Shown piece after piece: positions 10,046-19,299 of a DNA stretch of 64,000 nucleotides. Under the pieces are notes generated by a model. The model had not been told where the DNA came from, searched no databases, and was given only the letters and a program-made list of their open reading frames with translations. The stretch's first letter is position 1; each line of letters begins with the position of its first letter. The DNA is from Pectinophora gossypiella (Eukaryota; Arthropoda; Insecta; Lepidoptera; Gelechiidae), in NCBI RefSeq assembly GCF_024362695.1, contig NW_026063284.1, positions 62,001 through 126,000 of the forward strand, written 5' to 3'. Made by a program: the position numbers and the translations under genes.

Positions 10046-10370
10046 CTCCGTGGTCTAGTGGTTAGAGCGTTAGGCTCACTATCTGGAGGTCCGGGTTCGA
10101 TTCCCGATGGGGACATTGTCGAAATCACTTCGTGAGAGTGTCCGTTGCTTGGTAAAGACTTTTTAGGCTTGAATCACCTGATTGTCCGAAAAAGTAAGAT
10201 GATTCCGTGCTTCGGAGGGCACGTTAAGCCGTTGGTCCCGGCTATTAGCCGTAAAAACACCTCCATCAACCCGCAGTGGAGCAGCGTGGTGGAGTATGCT
10301 CCATACCCCCTCCGGTTGATTGAGAGGAGGCCTGTGCCCAGCAGTGGGACGTATATTATATAGGTTGTTT
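10046..10370 (+). repeat. SINE-A, full length
   Basis: It has an A box (GTGGTCTAGTGGTTAGAG), a B box (GGGTTCGATTCCC), the shared core (GTGCTTCGGAGGGCACG) and the tail GCCCAGCAGTGGGACGTATA. Confidence 0.9.
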
Positions 10371-10374
10371 GTTT

Positions 10375-10508
10375 GGTGATTCAAGCCTGAAAACTCCTTA
10401 CCAAACAAAGGACAATCTCACAAAGTGATTTCAACAATGTCCCCATCGGGAATCGAACCCGGACCTCCAGATCGTGAGCCTAACGCTCTAACCACTAGAC
10501 CACGGAAC
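10375..10508 (-). repeat. SINE-A head, inverted next to a full copy
   Basis: Only the first 130 or so bases are present (ends CCACTAGACCACGG in reverse). With 10046-10180 it forms a long inverted repeat around a spacer of about 190 bases. Confidence 0.9.
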
Positions 10509-10736
10509 GGATATTAGGGAATGTGGCATTGAAAGTCCCACGTTTAATTAGTACATTGCGATAAGAGATGGACGTTGTGCCAGCTTCTCGGCAGTACAGG
10601 TCATATATTAATATAAACTTGTAAACATATTACAGTGGATTGATGCCCTGGAAAGATTAAATACCGGTGAAGTGCGAGTCGAACTCACCCACGATGGATT
10701 TCATACTATTAAATAGGTAAACAACTTGTAATGAAT

Positions 10737-10963
10737 ACACAAGGTGCTAGTGACATCGTAACGAAAACTTTAAGGGATGATTCAGACCATGATTCTGCGT
10801 TGTTATCAAGTGAAAATTTCCGTCGCAAAAGTATGAAAATAAAAATAATTAAAAAAGAACTCTTAAATATACTTACATGAACTATTCGACAGGAAATTCT
10901 ACTTGATATCAACTGGTCTGATTCATCCCTCTCAGTATTCAATACGATGTCACTAACATTATA
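10737..10963. mobile_element. MITE-I (foldback)
   Basis: The left arm is AAGGTGCTAGTGACATCG and the right arm is the inverse, ending ATGTCACTAACAT. The arms pair over most of their length (ATTCAGACCATGATTCTG region) around a short A/T-rich loop. Confidence 0.85.
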
Positions 10964-11730
10964 TTCATTACAAATAAATACATAAAATAACACTAATTAT
11001 GTACGATCTATACACGCGGGAGCGTGTCAAGCCAAGTTCAGCAAGTAACACACACTTGGCTAGTTTTCATATATGAATTATATTAGTTTATACTCTCTCC
11101 AAATTGCCAAAGACACTAAATTATATAATTATTTAATTGATTAATTTATTGTAATTTTTACTAACATAGGTATATAAGACTTTTGTTACTAACAATTTCT
11201 ATGGGAAAACACCCGAAATAAAGATTTTTTATTTCATTTTATTTTTTATTAGCCTTCGCTACAAGAACTTGTCGGTTCTTATTTTAATATTCCGAGATTT
11301 TAAATCTAGCCATCGAACATTATAATTCGTTTGTAAAAACTAGCCAAGTCGGACCTTAGGCCACAATGTGTTACCTATCTTAAGTTATAAGAAGAAATTA
11401 TATTGTTATAAATAAATTTCAGGACTGACCATTGAACTTGGCACCCATTAAGCTCTCACTTCTTTTGTCGTGGTAGTCAACAACAAAGGCATAGGTATAT
11501 CATAATATTAAACTTGGCTCTCATTTCACATTTATGTTTTTGATGGGATATATTTCACGGCACGTTTAAATATACTTGTATGAAGGTAACATATATAATA
11601 TTGGTTCCTAGTACTGTGTATTTGTAAGGTTTCTTCATTACTGTGGCTTCACACAGCAATAGCCATATTGATTACTAGAAGCGATAGGTGGAAAATGAAT
11701 TTAATGTGAATGATAGATTTATACGGCTCA
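10964..11730. other. AT-rich spacer, nothing recognised
   Basis: AATAAA-type signals occur (near 11217), but no exon or repeat shared inside the window was found. Confidence 0.3.
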
Positions 11731-11918
11731 CCTACTACGTTACGTAGTCACGGGGACTGCAACCTGGAACCTGACAGAGGGCAGCAGTAACTGTCAGTAC
11801 TATTCAGAGGCGGAGGACAGGAGTCCTAGTACGGCTTTGTAATAGACTACTCTGGGCGCCATCCCACTTGCGTCAGACAGAATACTGCGGGGCGGAAGGC
11901 AAGAGGGAAGAGACGAAT
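11731..11918 (+). repeat. LINE-F fragment
   Basis: CACGGGGACTGCAACCTGG, then ACTGTCAGTACTATTCAGAG and GGGCGCCATCCCACTTGCG. Just before it is a scrap of SINE-J (ATACGGCTCACCTACTACG). Confidence 0.75.
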
Positions 11919-12203
11919 GATTGACAGTCGAAAATTTTAGGAAGAATGAGTAAACCCAGGCGAATCAAAAAGTATCTCGCTGGTATGCAAACCGTTTGAC
12001 GTGTCCTGTCAACTTAATTTTGTCGGGTTATAGGCCGATGTAAAATGATTATACGGTTGTTTTAGATTCCTGCTTAAAATTGACGTGTATTCCATAAATT
12101 TTATGCCTTTCGATTACCCGTCCCTTTCTTTTTCAACGGATAAGAAAATGACAGGTATAACTTAAAATAAAATTAGATGGCGTCTGCAGGAATTAGCACC
12201 ATT
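11919..12203. mobile_element. MITE-H, one end missing
   Basis: The middle (CCCAGGCGAATCAAAAAG, inverse of the GCCCGGGTT marker region) and the right terminal arm are present. The left arm is replaced by LINE-F. Confidence 0.75.
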
Positions 12204-12448
12204 GTCTTTAATCCAATTTAAAAAATTAAGTAGGCCTACTACAGAATACAGATAAAATAAGATGTAGTGATTTTTCGGAAATGCAATCGGACAAAGGGAA
12301 AGATTACTTACAGATTTTCTTCCGTATTTACTGTTGTCTTCTGCTCCCGAGGACACTAGAAGTTACTGGTGCACTTTTAAATTTATTTTACTCCAGATTA
12401 TAACGTTTAACAAACATTTATCACGATTTTAAAAGTCAGTCATACGCG

Positions 12449-12507
12449 CGCGATGGCGGTAGATTACTTCGACTGATTATTTTTTTAAAGGCTTGGGGTA
12501 GAATGAT
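12449..12507 (+). repeat. 59-bp direct repeat, copy 1
   Basis: It begins CGCGATGGCGGTAGATTACT and ends CTTGGGGTAGAATGAT. An identical block is at 12904-12962. Confidence 0.9.
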
Positions 12508-12903
12508 TTTTTTTTTGTTTTCCCCGAAGGGTAAGGCAAAGGGAACTATGCCCATACAGCCATGTCTTACGTATTATTTTTCTTGATGATTAATGAAATG
12601 GTGAAAGGTGATGATGATGAAACCTAAGCCCCCACCCTCGGAGTAGACTCCTTCTCCGAACCCCAAACGAATTAACTCAAAAGTCCGCATAAACTTTCGA
12701 GTTATGAAGCGGCTTCTTGGCACGACGCGAAAATAGGCAGATACACTTTGTTTATTGAATACTCCGATATAATAACACTCGCGAATGTCTTCCGACTAAC
12801 TTAATGCGATTATTAACCACAAAACACTACTTCGTATTAATTATTTAGATTATTCAATGAAGAAAGCAACTGTCCCGTTCCCGTTCCCGCCAAAAAGCCA
12901 AGT
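12508..12903. mobile_element. segment between 59-bp repeats, probable insert U
   Basis: It opens TTTGTTTTCCCCGAAGGG and GGCAAAGGGAACTATGCCC. A related opening is at 24058 (GGCAAAGGGAACATAGCGC), so this is dispersed sequence. It contains GAGTAGACTCCTTCTCCG and no coding region. Confidence 0.5.
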
Positions 12904-12962
12904 CGCGATGGCGGTAGATTACTTCGACTGATTATTTTTTTAAAGGCTTGGGGTAGAATGAT
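12904..12962 (+). repeat. 59-bp direct repeat, copy 2
   Basis: This is identical to 12449-12507. At 59 bases it is far longer than a normal transposon target-site duplication. Confidence 0.9.
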
Positions 12963-13135
12963 ATTTGGCAACCAAACGAGTTTTTGGCTGGAATTCTTAG
13001 TCGGATGGATTTTGCCTGACACTTTTTCTTTTTTATAATATATCGGCACATTAATGTAAGTATGTTAAATTATCATCATCATTCATTTAAAACCCACACT
13101 CTAGTCGGTGTAGCGTTCCATGTTACTAAAAGTTT

Positions 13136-13287
13136 CATGTACGGTCACGAGCATTAATATATATACACTTTGGTACCATGACACATTAACTTTTTTGACA
13201 AATTGAACTGTAAGTCTCACTAAATGTCAAATGTGTTAGTGCGACAGAGTCCTAAAGTGGGTACATTATATTGCTCATGACTGTACT
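13136..13287. mobile_element. MITE-K, intact
   Basis: The short inverted ends are TACGGTCACGAGCA and TGCTCATGACTGTAC. The body has CATTAACTTTTTTGACA and GCGACAGAGTCCTAAAGTGG. Confidence 0.85.
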
Positions 13288-13329
13288 GTTTTTTAAAGTC
13301 TTTTATTTTAATATCTTTTATTATCTATT

Positions 13330-13600
13330 AATACATAACATACATAAACAGCCTATATACGTCCCACTGCTGGGCACAGGCCTCCCCTCAATCAACCGGA
13401 GGGGGTATGGAGCATACTCCACCACGCTGCTCCACTGCGGGTTGGTGGAGGTGTTTTTACGGCTAATAGCCGGGACGAACGGCTTAACGTGCCCTTAGAA
13501 GCACGGAATCATCAGGTGATTCAGGCCTGAAAAGTCCTTACCAAACAAAGGACAGTCTCACAAAGTGATTTCGACAATGTGCCCATCGGGAATCGAACCC
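13330..13600 (-). repeat. SINE-A, 5'-truncated
   Basis: In reverse it runs from ACATAAACAGCCTATATACG to the B-box region (GGGAATCGAACCCG). The A box is missing. Confidence 0.85.
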
Positions 13601-14005
13601 GTCTCTTTTAATATATTACACAAAAAATGTTTTTTACACTTAAAGGGCGCAAAATCGCCACCGCCGTTTTGTCTATCTGTAATATAAAATACCTATAATA
13701 TGCGAAACAAAGGCTTACACAGGATGCTCTAATACTGTTCGGGAGCTCTCGAACGCGTCGTATCTCGTCGATCAAACTGTAGCACCCTCTATACGACGTT
13801 CTCACTTCAAGATGTTACAAGTATCCTTGTAAAATGCTGCCGCGGTGAATATAAAATGTTGATGAATAATGCGGGTTTAAAGTGTAAGCTTATCCCGTTT
13901 TATTGTTGGGTAATATATGTGTCTGCACGCTTGCGATCTTCGGGATAGAGCAGGAGTGTTGAAGGATTTTTGTAAGCATTCGATTCAATTCACATAATCT
14001 ATATT
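13601..14005. other. no gene recognised
   Basis: Unique-looking sequence (GGGCGCAAAATCGCCACCG, GGAGCTCTCGAACGCGTCG) without a convincing splice-bounded exon. Confidence 0.3.
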
Positions 14006-14036
14006 TTCAGTTATACTTGTCATTTTCTTATCCGCC

Positions 14037-14139
14037 AAACCCCGATACAGACCCCGCCGGTGTGTTCGACGATTTCCCTGACGACGCCCTGAGCCGAGAT
14101 TCGCTCCCAACTGGCCACCCTCAGGCAAAAAAAAAAAAT
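14037..14139 (+). mobile_element. LINE-G fragment with early poly(A), inside MITE-H
   Basis: It begins CCCCGATACAGACCCCGCCG and ends CACCCTCAGGC followed by about 12 A residues, well before the usual LINE-G 3' end. The flanks ATCCGCC (14030-14036) and ATCCACC (14140-14146) look like a 7-bp target-site duplication with one change. Confidence 0.75.
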
Positions 14140-14231
14140 ATCCACCGAAAAGGAAGGCAGGCGGGCAATCGACAGGCATACGAGTATTTATGGAACACGT
14201 CAAGTTTAAAAACCGTCACAAAATTAAGTAT

Positions 14232-14478
14232 GTAGTTTCCTAGGTCAAAGATAAATTATGAAATTCTGCTTACTGAATAAAGACAGATCTAAAGGTGTTT
14301 AAAAACGTTTCCTTTTTCTATTTAACTTATTTAAGTATGAATTTTTAATAAAAAAAAATGTAATAAAATTGCGACGGTTTTCTACGACGTTACAGGTTGC
14401 TTTTTCATACAAATTCCATAGTTATTTTGTGTTTTGACGTTTAGTAAAATGTAACTGATTTGACTAGTTGGAAACTAC
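14232..14478. mobile_element. MITE-R inside MITE-H
   Basis: The ends GTAGTTTCCTAGGTCAAA and TTTGACTAGTTGGAAACTAC are inverted. The same 250-bp element is at 43147-43396. It has no coding capacity. Confidence 0.8.
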
Positions 14479-14722
14479 CCTATTGTACATTAGACAATAA
14501 CCCGACAGAATTAAGTTGATAGCACATGCCAAACGAGTTACATATCAGCGACATCCTATTCGGTTCGCCCGGGTTATTCATTCATTTTAAAATTTTAGCT
14601 GTCAATCATCCATCCCTTTCTTTTTCGACGGATAAGAAAATGACAGGCGTAACTTAAAAAATAGATGGTGTGTATCAAGGCGAATAGCAAACTAAAATAA
14701 GTACGAATTGATTTTTGTGATA

Positions 14723-14822
14723 TACATACATACATAAATAAACTCACGTCTATTACTCACCGAGGTAAGCAGAGACTGTTTTGTTTCATCCTGACACACT
14801 TCTCTTGCTTTCTCCACATATA
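14723..14822 (-). repeat. LINE-D 3' end fragment
   Basis: CATACATACATAAATAAACT opens it. The copy stops after the CTTCTCTTGCTTTCTCCAC region. Confidence 0.8.
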
Positions 14823-14867
14823 ATGTTAAAAAATAATAATGAAAAATATTAATGTGTTAATAATGTT

Positions 14868-14980
14868 TGTTTCCTTTTGGTGGTTGCCTGGAAGAAATTG
14901 CTCTAGAGCAATAAGGCCGCCCAAATTGTACTGTATTCATGTGTTATGTTGATCGTTCTGTGCAGTAAAGTATATTTGAT
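14868..14980 (+). repeat. LINE tail O
   Basis: GAAATTGCTCTAGAGCAATA, then GGCCGCCC, ending GTGCAGTAAAGTATATTTGA. Confidence 0.7.
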
Positions 14981-15007
14981 TTGATATATATCCCTTACCC
15001 CTACCCC

Positions 15008-15090
15008 TTTTTGTGATATCTCTATCGGCATTTGAACCCGGGACCTCCGGTTTATGAGCCCAACACTCAACCCCTAGACCAGGGAACCTT
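15008..15090 (-). repeat. SINE-C head fragment
   Basis: B box GGTCCCGGGTTCAAATGCC and A box region (CTGGTCTAGGGGTTGAG) in reverse. The body is absent. Confidence 0.7.
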
Positions 15091-15323
15091 AAGAAATGAG
15101 TACTTAATAAATGTTTCACACGCGTTCATTTAAATTGTGTGTCGACGAGAGTGTGTCGAAGTAATTACGTTGAACGAGGTAACAGATATAAGGGGTAGGG
15201 AGAAGACGTTAAGTTTATTAATTAAAAAGAGGGGGAAGCCAATGCCGACAGAGTTTCAATACTGTGTCATGACTTTAAACCAATCAAACATATTTTGTAA
15301 CACTTGTCCAGTTATCACATACA

Positions 15324-15440
15324 TACATACATAAACTCGCGCCCGTAATCCCTAATGGGGTGGGCAGAGCCACAAGTAATCAAAGACAACTTGCAGCCAC
15401 TGTTGATACGAAGTCCAAAGATGGATATGATGAACCTTTA
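15324..15440 (-). repeat. LINE-D2 3' end
   Basis: CATAAACTCGCGCCCGTAAT, then CCCTAATGGGGTGGGCAGAG. Other copies are at 29185, 39100, 46500 and 56590. Confidence 0.75.
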
Positions 15441-15591
15441 GTTATCAGTCATTAGTTATTAGTCTAATGTTTGCTGAAGCGAGGATAGACTGCTTCAAGT
15501 AATTATGCATTTAGTTGCTCATGTCGGTAAACGTTTTGTGTTCATTGATCTGGCCAAACTACATCATGATGTGGCCAACCAGTGATTCTAT

Positions 15592-15800
15592 AATTAAAAC
15601 ACATAATAACGGGTTCTTACCGCGTTTAAATGGGGATATGAGACTCCCGATATTTCGACACTGTTGCAAGTGCCATGATCACGGGATGACTGATGAGGTT
15701 GGAGTGGAGTAGGTAGATCCATAATTTTCTACGGGCAGACATATCTGTCTGTCCCGTTATTATGTGTTTTAATTATGATAATAACGGCGTAAACTTAAAA
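15592..15800 (-). mobile_element. Penelope-like element fragment with 12-bp TSD
   Basis: This 209-bp insert is flanked by CAGTGATTCTAT at 15580-15591 and 15801-15812. Its ends are inverted: AATTAAAACACATAATAACG at the start and the complement (CCGTTATTATGTGTTTTAATT region) near the end, followed by a 30-base extension. It contains a hammerhead-like motif on the - strand. A closely similar segment is at 61322-61498. Assignment to Penelope-like elements rests on the hammerhead-like motif, the inverted/tandem end structure and recall of similar animal repeats. Confidence 0.5.
15620..15685 (-). ncRNA. candidate hammerhead-type ribozyme motif
   Basis: Read on the - strand: CCCGU, core GUGAUCA, stem II GGCACU..AGUGUC with loop UGCAA, GAAA (complement of 15653-15656), a stem-III-like GGGA..UCCC hairpin, then AACGCGG that can re-pair with CCCGU. 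The canonical core is CUGAUGA. The two differences fall at C3 and G8, which pair in the active structure, and here they are swapped to G and C. One extra U lies between the core and stem II. Activity is unproven. Confidence 0.4.
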
Positions 15801-15862
15801 CAGTGATTCTATTCCATGAAATATGACCATTTCATGAAATGATCGAGCACTAGAAATGATCA

Positions 15863-16123
15863 TGATGATTGCAAAAGCGGTATATAAAGCGAAAGTTGAT
15901 GGTAGGGCTGGCAGAGGAAGACCGAGAAGGACTTACATTGACCAAATTTGAGATGTCCTTAGAAAAGGTTTAATACGATCTACTCTGCACCGGCGTGCGT
16001 GTATGAAGCGATTGATGAATGTGGAGGAAGCAAGAGAAGTGTGTCAGGATCGAAGCAAATGGAATTCTATAGTCTCTGCTTACCCCGGTGGGAAATAGGC
16101 GTGAGTTTATATATGTATGTATG
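15863..16123 (+). mobile_element. LINE-D copy with 12-bp TSD
   Basis: The 261-bp, 5'-truncated insert is bounded by TAGAAATGATCA at 15851-15862 and 16124-16135. It covers the GRAGRGRPRR-to-PGGK coding part and the TATGTATGTATG end. Confidence 0.9.
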
Positions 16124-16224
16124 TAGAAATGATCAATTCTAAGATCTGGCTACGACGTATATACTATTCACCTCTGGCTACCCCTTTGAGCAAACAGGCT
16201 GCTATGTTGTATTGTTGTAGTGGT

Positions 16225-16270
16225 TTGGTCGGTCAATGACCTCGCAACCCACACGAGATTAGAAGAAAAA
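16225..16270 (+). repeat. SINE-C tail scrap
   Basis: It ends CAACCCACACGAGATTAGAAG. Confidence 0.5.
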
Positions 16271-16384
16271 CAAAATACTCACTAATACCACTTATTTCTC
16301 ATCAAGGATTTTTCTAAGAAGTTGAGATTATTTTATTTTTTCAACAATATCCCTGTTTATTTCTTAAGTAGCTTGTGCTTATCA

Positions 16385-16480
16385 GAAAATAAGGCCGTGA
16401 AGCCCTGGTAGCCCAGTTGTTGGAACGCCTCTCACTTTGAGGTCGCAGGTTCGAATCGATGTCGATGTACGATATCACTT
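16385..16480 (+). repeat. SINE-T head
   Basis: CTGGTAGCCCAGTTGTTGG (A box) and GTCGCAGGTTCGAATCG (B box). The body is unlike other copies after 16480. Confidence 0.6.
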
Positions 16481-16484
16481 ACAC

Positions 16485-16665
16485 TGTCCAAGTACATACA
16501 GGTAACCATACAAATAGGTATGGGTGACAATGACACCGTAACGAATACTGAGAGGGATGATTCAGACCATGATTCTGAGTTGATATCAAGTGGAATTTCC
16601 TGTCGGAAAATTCATGTTTTTTTGTTTCCATACTTTTGCGACGCAAAATTTAATACACTTTTTAT
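16485..16665. mobile_element. MITE-I half with dimer spacer
   Basis: It starts with the conserved MITE-I spacer (CCAAGTACATACAGG, ACAAATAGGTATGGGTG), then one arm up to TCCTGTCGGAAAATTCATG. The second arm is missing. Confidence 0.7.
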
Positions 16666-16745
16666 TTTTTTTAATTTCTGACTCTAGATAATGTTAAATT
16701 ATCATCATCATTCTTGTTGGTGGAGCAATGCTTTCCATGTTCTAT

Positions 16746-17302
16746 TATACAGGGTGTTAGTGCCATCGTAACCAATACTGAGGGGATGATTCAGATCATG
16801 ATTCTAAATTGTTATAAGTGAAATTTTCTATCGGGAAATTCATGAAAATTTTAGTGTTATTTTTTTAATTATTTTCAATTCCATACTTTTGTGACGGGAA
16901 ATTCCACTTGATATCAACTCAGAAACAGCCTCCGTGGTCTAGTGGTTAGAGCGTTAGGCTCACGATCTGGAGGTCCGGGTTCGATTCCCGATGGGGACAT
17001 TGTCGAAATCACTTTGTGAGACTGTCCTTTGTTTGGTAAGGACTTTTCAGGCTTGAATCACCTGATTGTCCGAAAAACTAAGATGATTCCGTGCTTCGGA
17101 GGGCACGTTAAGCCGTTGGTCCCGGCTATTAGCCGTAAAACACCTCCACCAACCCGCAGTGGAGCAGCGTGGTGGAGTATGCTCCATACCCCCTCCGGTT
17201 GATTGAGGGGAGGCCTGTGCCCAGCATTGGGACGTATATAGGCTGTTGATGATCAACTCAGAATCATGAATGAACACTCAAAGTTTTCGTTACGTTGTCA
17301 TG
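16746..17302. mobile_element. MITE-I interrupted by SINE-A
   Basis: The left arm begins TACAGGGTGTTAGTGCCATC. The right arm resumes after the SINE at ATCAACTCAGAATCATG and ends GTTTTCGTTACGTTGTCATG. Confidence 0.85.
16925..17251 (+). mobile_element. SINE-A, full length, with 12-bp TSD
   Basis: ATCAACTCAGAA is present at 16913-16924 and 17252-17263, so the SINE boundaries are defined directly. The head, core and tail are intact, making it a good reference copy. Confidence 0.95.
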
Positions 17303-17348
17303 TAATAATAATGTGTCATTGAATTCAATATCAAAAAGATATTAGGTA

Positions 17349-17727
17349 CTAGCTTTTGCCCGCGACTTGGTCCGCGTGTCGTTATAAGAGAGAGGTCTTT
17401 GTGTGTGTGGGAGTGCATGTCAAATTTCAAGCATCTAACTTATGCAGTTTAGATTTTTTCATACAAATGTTTTTTCCCGCTAACTCTAATATCCTGTTGC
17501 AACTAAGCTTTAAGTTTACTAAGGAACCTGCATGCCAAATTTCAAGCGTCTAACTTAAGTGGGTTAGATCCCCCGTTCCCGTGGGAATTTCGGAATTCTT
17601 TTCTTAGTGCACCTCTACGGTACCTAAGCTACGTCCTTTCCAAATTTCAAGTGCCTACGTAACTGTTTAGGCTGTGCGTTTATATGTCAGTGTCAGTCAG
17701 TTTCTCCTTTTATATATATATTTAGAT
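17349..17727 (+). repeat. dispersed repeat M, long copy
   Basis: It starts CTAGCTTTTGCCCGCGACTT and ends TATATATATTTAGAT. An extra internal block (TGTCAAATTTCAAGCATC twice in variant form) makes it longer than the copies at 2925 and 34004. Confidence 0.7.
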
Positions 17728-17941
17728 TGATAGAAAAACGGTGAACAATGTACCAGGCGCCCAGAAGTTAACAGGAGCTTCATACTATTGAACTATGAAC
17801 GTAGAACGTATGCAATAACACACATGACTACACTGCTACGTCGTAGCCAAGTGCTACGAGCGTGTCTACGCATCTGCTACGGCATGTAAATAATGACCTC
17901 AAACTCAAATATGACATTAATGGTTAGTAATGTTATGTTAT

Positions 17942-18240
17942 GGAGGAGCTCGGTGGCGCAGCGGTAAACGCGCTCGGTCTGCGATTGTTGAAGTTAAGCA
18001 ACTTTCGCAAAGGCCGGTCATAGGATGGGTGACCACAAAAAAAAAGTTTTCATCTCGAGCTCCTCCGTGCTTCGGAAGGCACGTGAAGCCGTTGGTCCCG
18101 GCTGCATTAGCAGTCGTTAATAACCATCAATCCGCACTGGGCCCGCGTGGTGGTTTAAGGCCCGATCTCCCTATCCATCCATAGGGAAGGCCCGTGCCCC
18201 AGCAGTGGGGACATTAATGGGCTGATGATGATGATGATGA
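17942..18240 (+). repeat. SINE-B, full length
   Basis: The head has GGTGGCGCAGCGGTAAACG (A box) and GTCATAGGATGGGTGACCAC. The core and (GATGAT) tail follow. It is the best reference copy of SINE-B. Confidence 0.9.
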
Positions 18241-18346
18241 ATGTTATATGCTCCGCTGTCGAGGTAGTGGGTTCTAATCTCGTGTATATATACAGGTTTT
18301 GTTTGATTTTCGTAATCAACAAATATTGTAAGAGTAATAATGAAAT

Positions 18347-18411
18347 AATGGAATTCTAAAATCTCTGCTTACCCCGGTGGGAAATAGGCGTGAGTTTATG
18401 TATGTATGTAA
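18347..18411 (+). repeat. LINE-D 3' end, very short
   Basis: ATCTCTGCTTACCCCGGTGG then GTTTATGTATGTATG. Confidence 0.75.
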
Positions 18412-18424
18412 GAAAACCAATGTA

Positions 18425-18625
18425 AAAAAAAAGAACTTGCACCAATGAGTAATTAATCTTAACTGCAATTTCCACTAACACAGTTGTCTCGACCATTATA
18501 GACGGCGATACGGCTCACCTATCACGTAGGTCTAACAGAAAGCTCGGTGAGGCGTGGGTACTTAGTTCATCTTGCGATGGTATCTCTGACCACCCCAATC
18601 CGAATATAGTCGTAAGCTTTTTACA
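18425..18625 (+). repeat. SINE-J body
   Basis: ACTTGCACCAATGAGTAATT, then GACCATTATAGACGGCGATA and CGGCTCACCTATCACGTAGG. The tRNA-like head is absent; see 43800. Confidence 0.65.
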
Positions 18626-18654
18626 TTATATATGTTTATGAATCAACGGTTCAA

Positions 18655-18960
18655 CGGTTACAGAGGCGAAGATGGGAGCCATCGGTACGGCAATGCAGGA
18701 CGAAAGGGGCAAGTCACAGGGACTGTAACCTGGAACCTGACAGAGGGCGGCAGTAACTGTCAGTACTATTCAGAGGCGGAGGATAGGAGTCCTAGTATGG
18801 CTTTGTAATAGACTACTCTGGGCGCCATCCCACTCGCGTCAGACAGAGTACTGCGGGGCGGAAGACAAGAGGGAAACCATTTATTTTTCCCTAAAAAGTA
18901 TCATGGAAAATGCTGCACCGACAAGAGCGTGGCTCTTAAATTGATGATGATGATTATGAT
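18655..18960 (+). repeat. LINE-F 3' end
   Basis: GGCGAAGATGGGAGCCATCG through GGCGCCATCCCACTCGCG to AAGAGCGTGGCTCTTAAATT. Its terminus resembles the end of LINE-E, suggesting related elements. Confidence 0.75.
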
Positions 18961-19299
18961 GTTTATGAATACTTTATATTTTCTCTGCCTACCCTTAAAA
19001 ACGCACAGCGTGAAACCCAACAACAATAATTAATAATATCTTGACCACACGACGCATATCATGGTACCAGGCGATCATATTAGCACAGCAGTCGTGTAGT
19101 TGACAGTGACGTACAACGCAATGAAACTGTCAAGCGCGAGCTGGACACGATGACGTCATCACTCGTGGAGACATTTGCAAATCTAGATATGTAGAATATG
19201 TGTTCCTATTATAGTCAAATGCACGGAATAGAAGAAAAAGGTTGGAAAGTTCCTAACGCGCATTTTGTATGAGAACTGCTGTCGCCGGTTCAACCCCAC

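Larger units (their letters stand above)
14006..14670. mobile_element. MITE-H carrying two insertions
   Basis: The H left arm breaks at 14036 and again at about 14231. The rest of H (GCCCGGGTTATTCATTC and the right arm) runs to 14670. Insert 1 is a LINE-G fragment (14037-14139) and insert 2 is MITE-R (14232-14478). Confidence 0.8.
15490..16156. mobile_element. Big-TIR element, right part only, twice interrupted
   Basis: It matches 61150-61315 (GCATTTAGTTG, GTAAACGTTTTGTGTTCATT, CATCATGATGTGGCC, ATTTCATGAAATGATC) and ends GATCTGGCTACGAC. It is broken by a Penelope-like insert at 15592-15800 and by LINE-D at 15863-16123. The left half is missing or beyond recognition. Confidence 0.75.

Noticed and set aside
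10046..10130. tRNA gene (A and B boxes present)
   Set aside because: Many near-identical copies with the same SINE body follow each head. No cloverleaf with a proper acceptor stem could be seen. The same applies to SINE-B, -C, -J and -T heads.
15684..15697. CTGATGAG on the + strand as a hammerhead core
   Set aside because: No GAAA or stem II at the right distance on that strand. The convincing arrangement is on the - strand.
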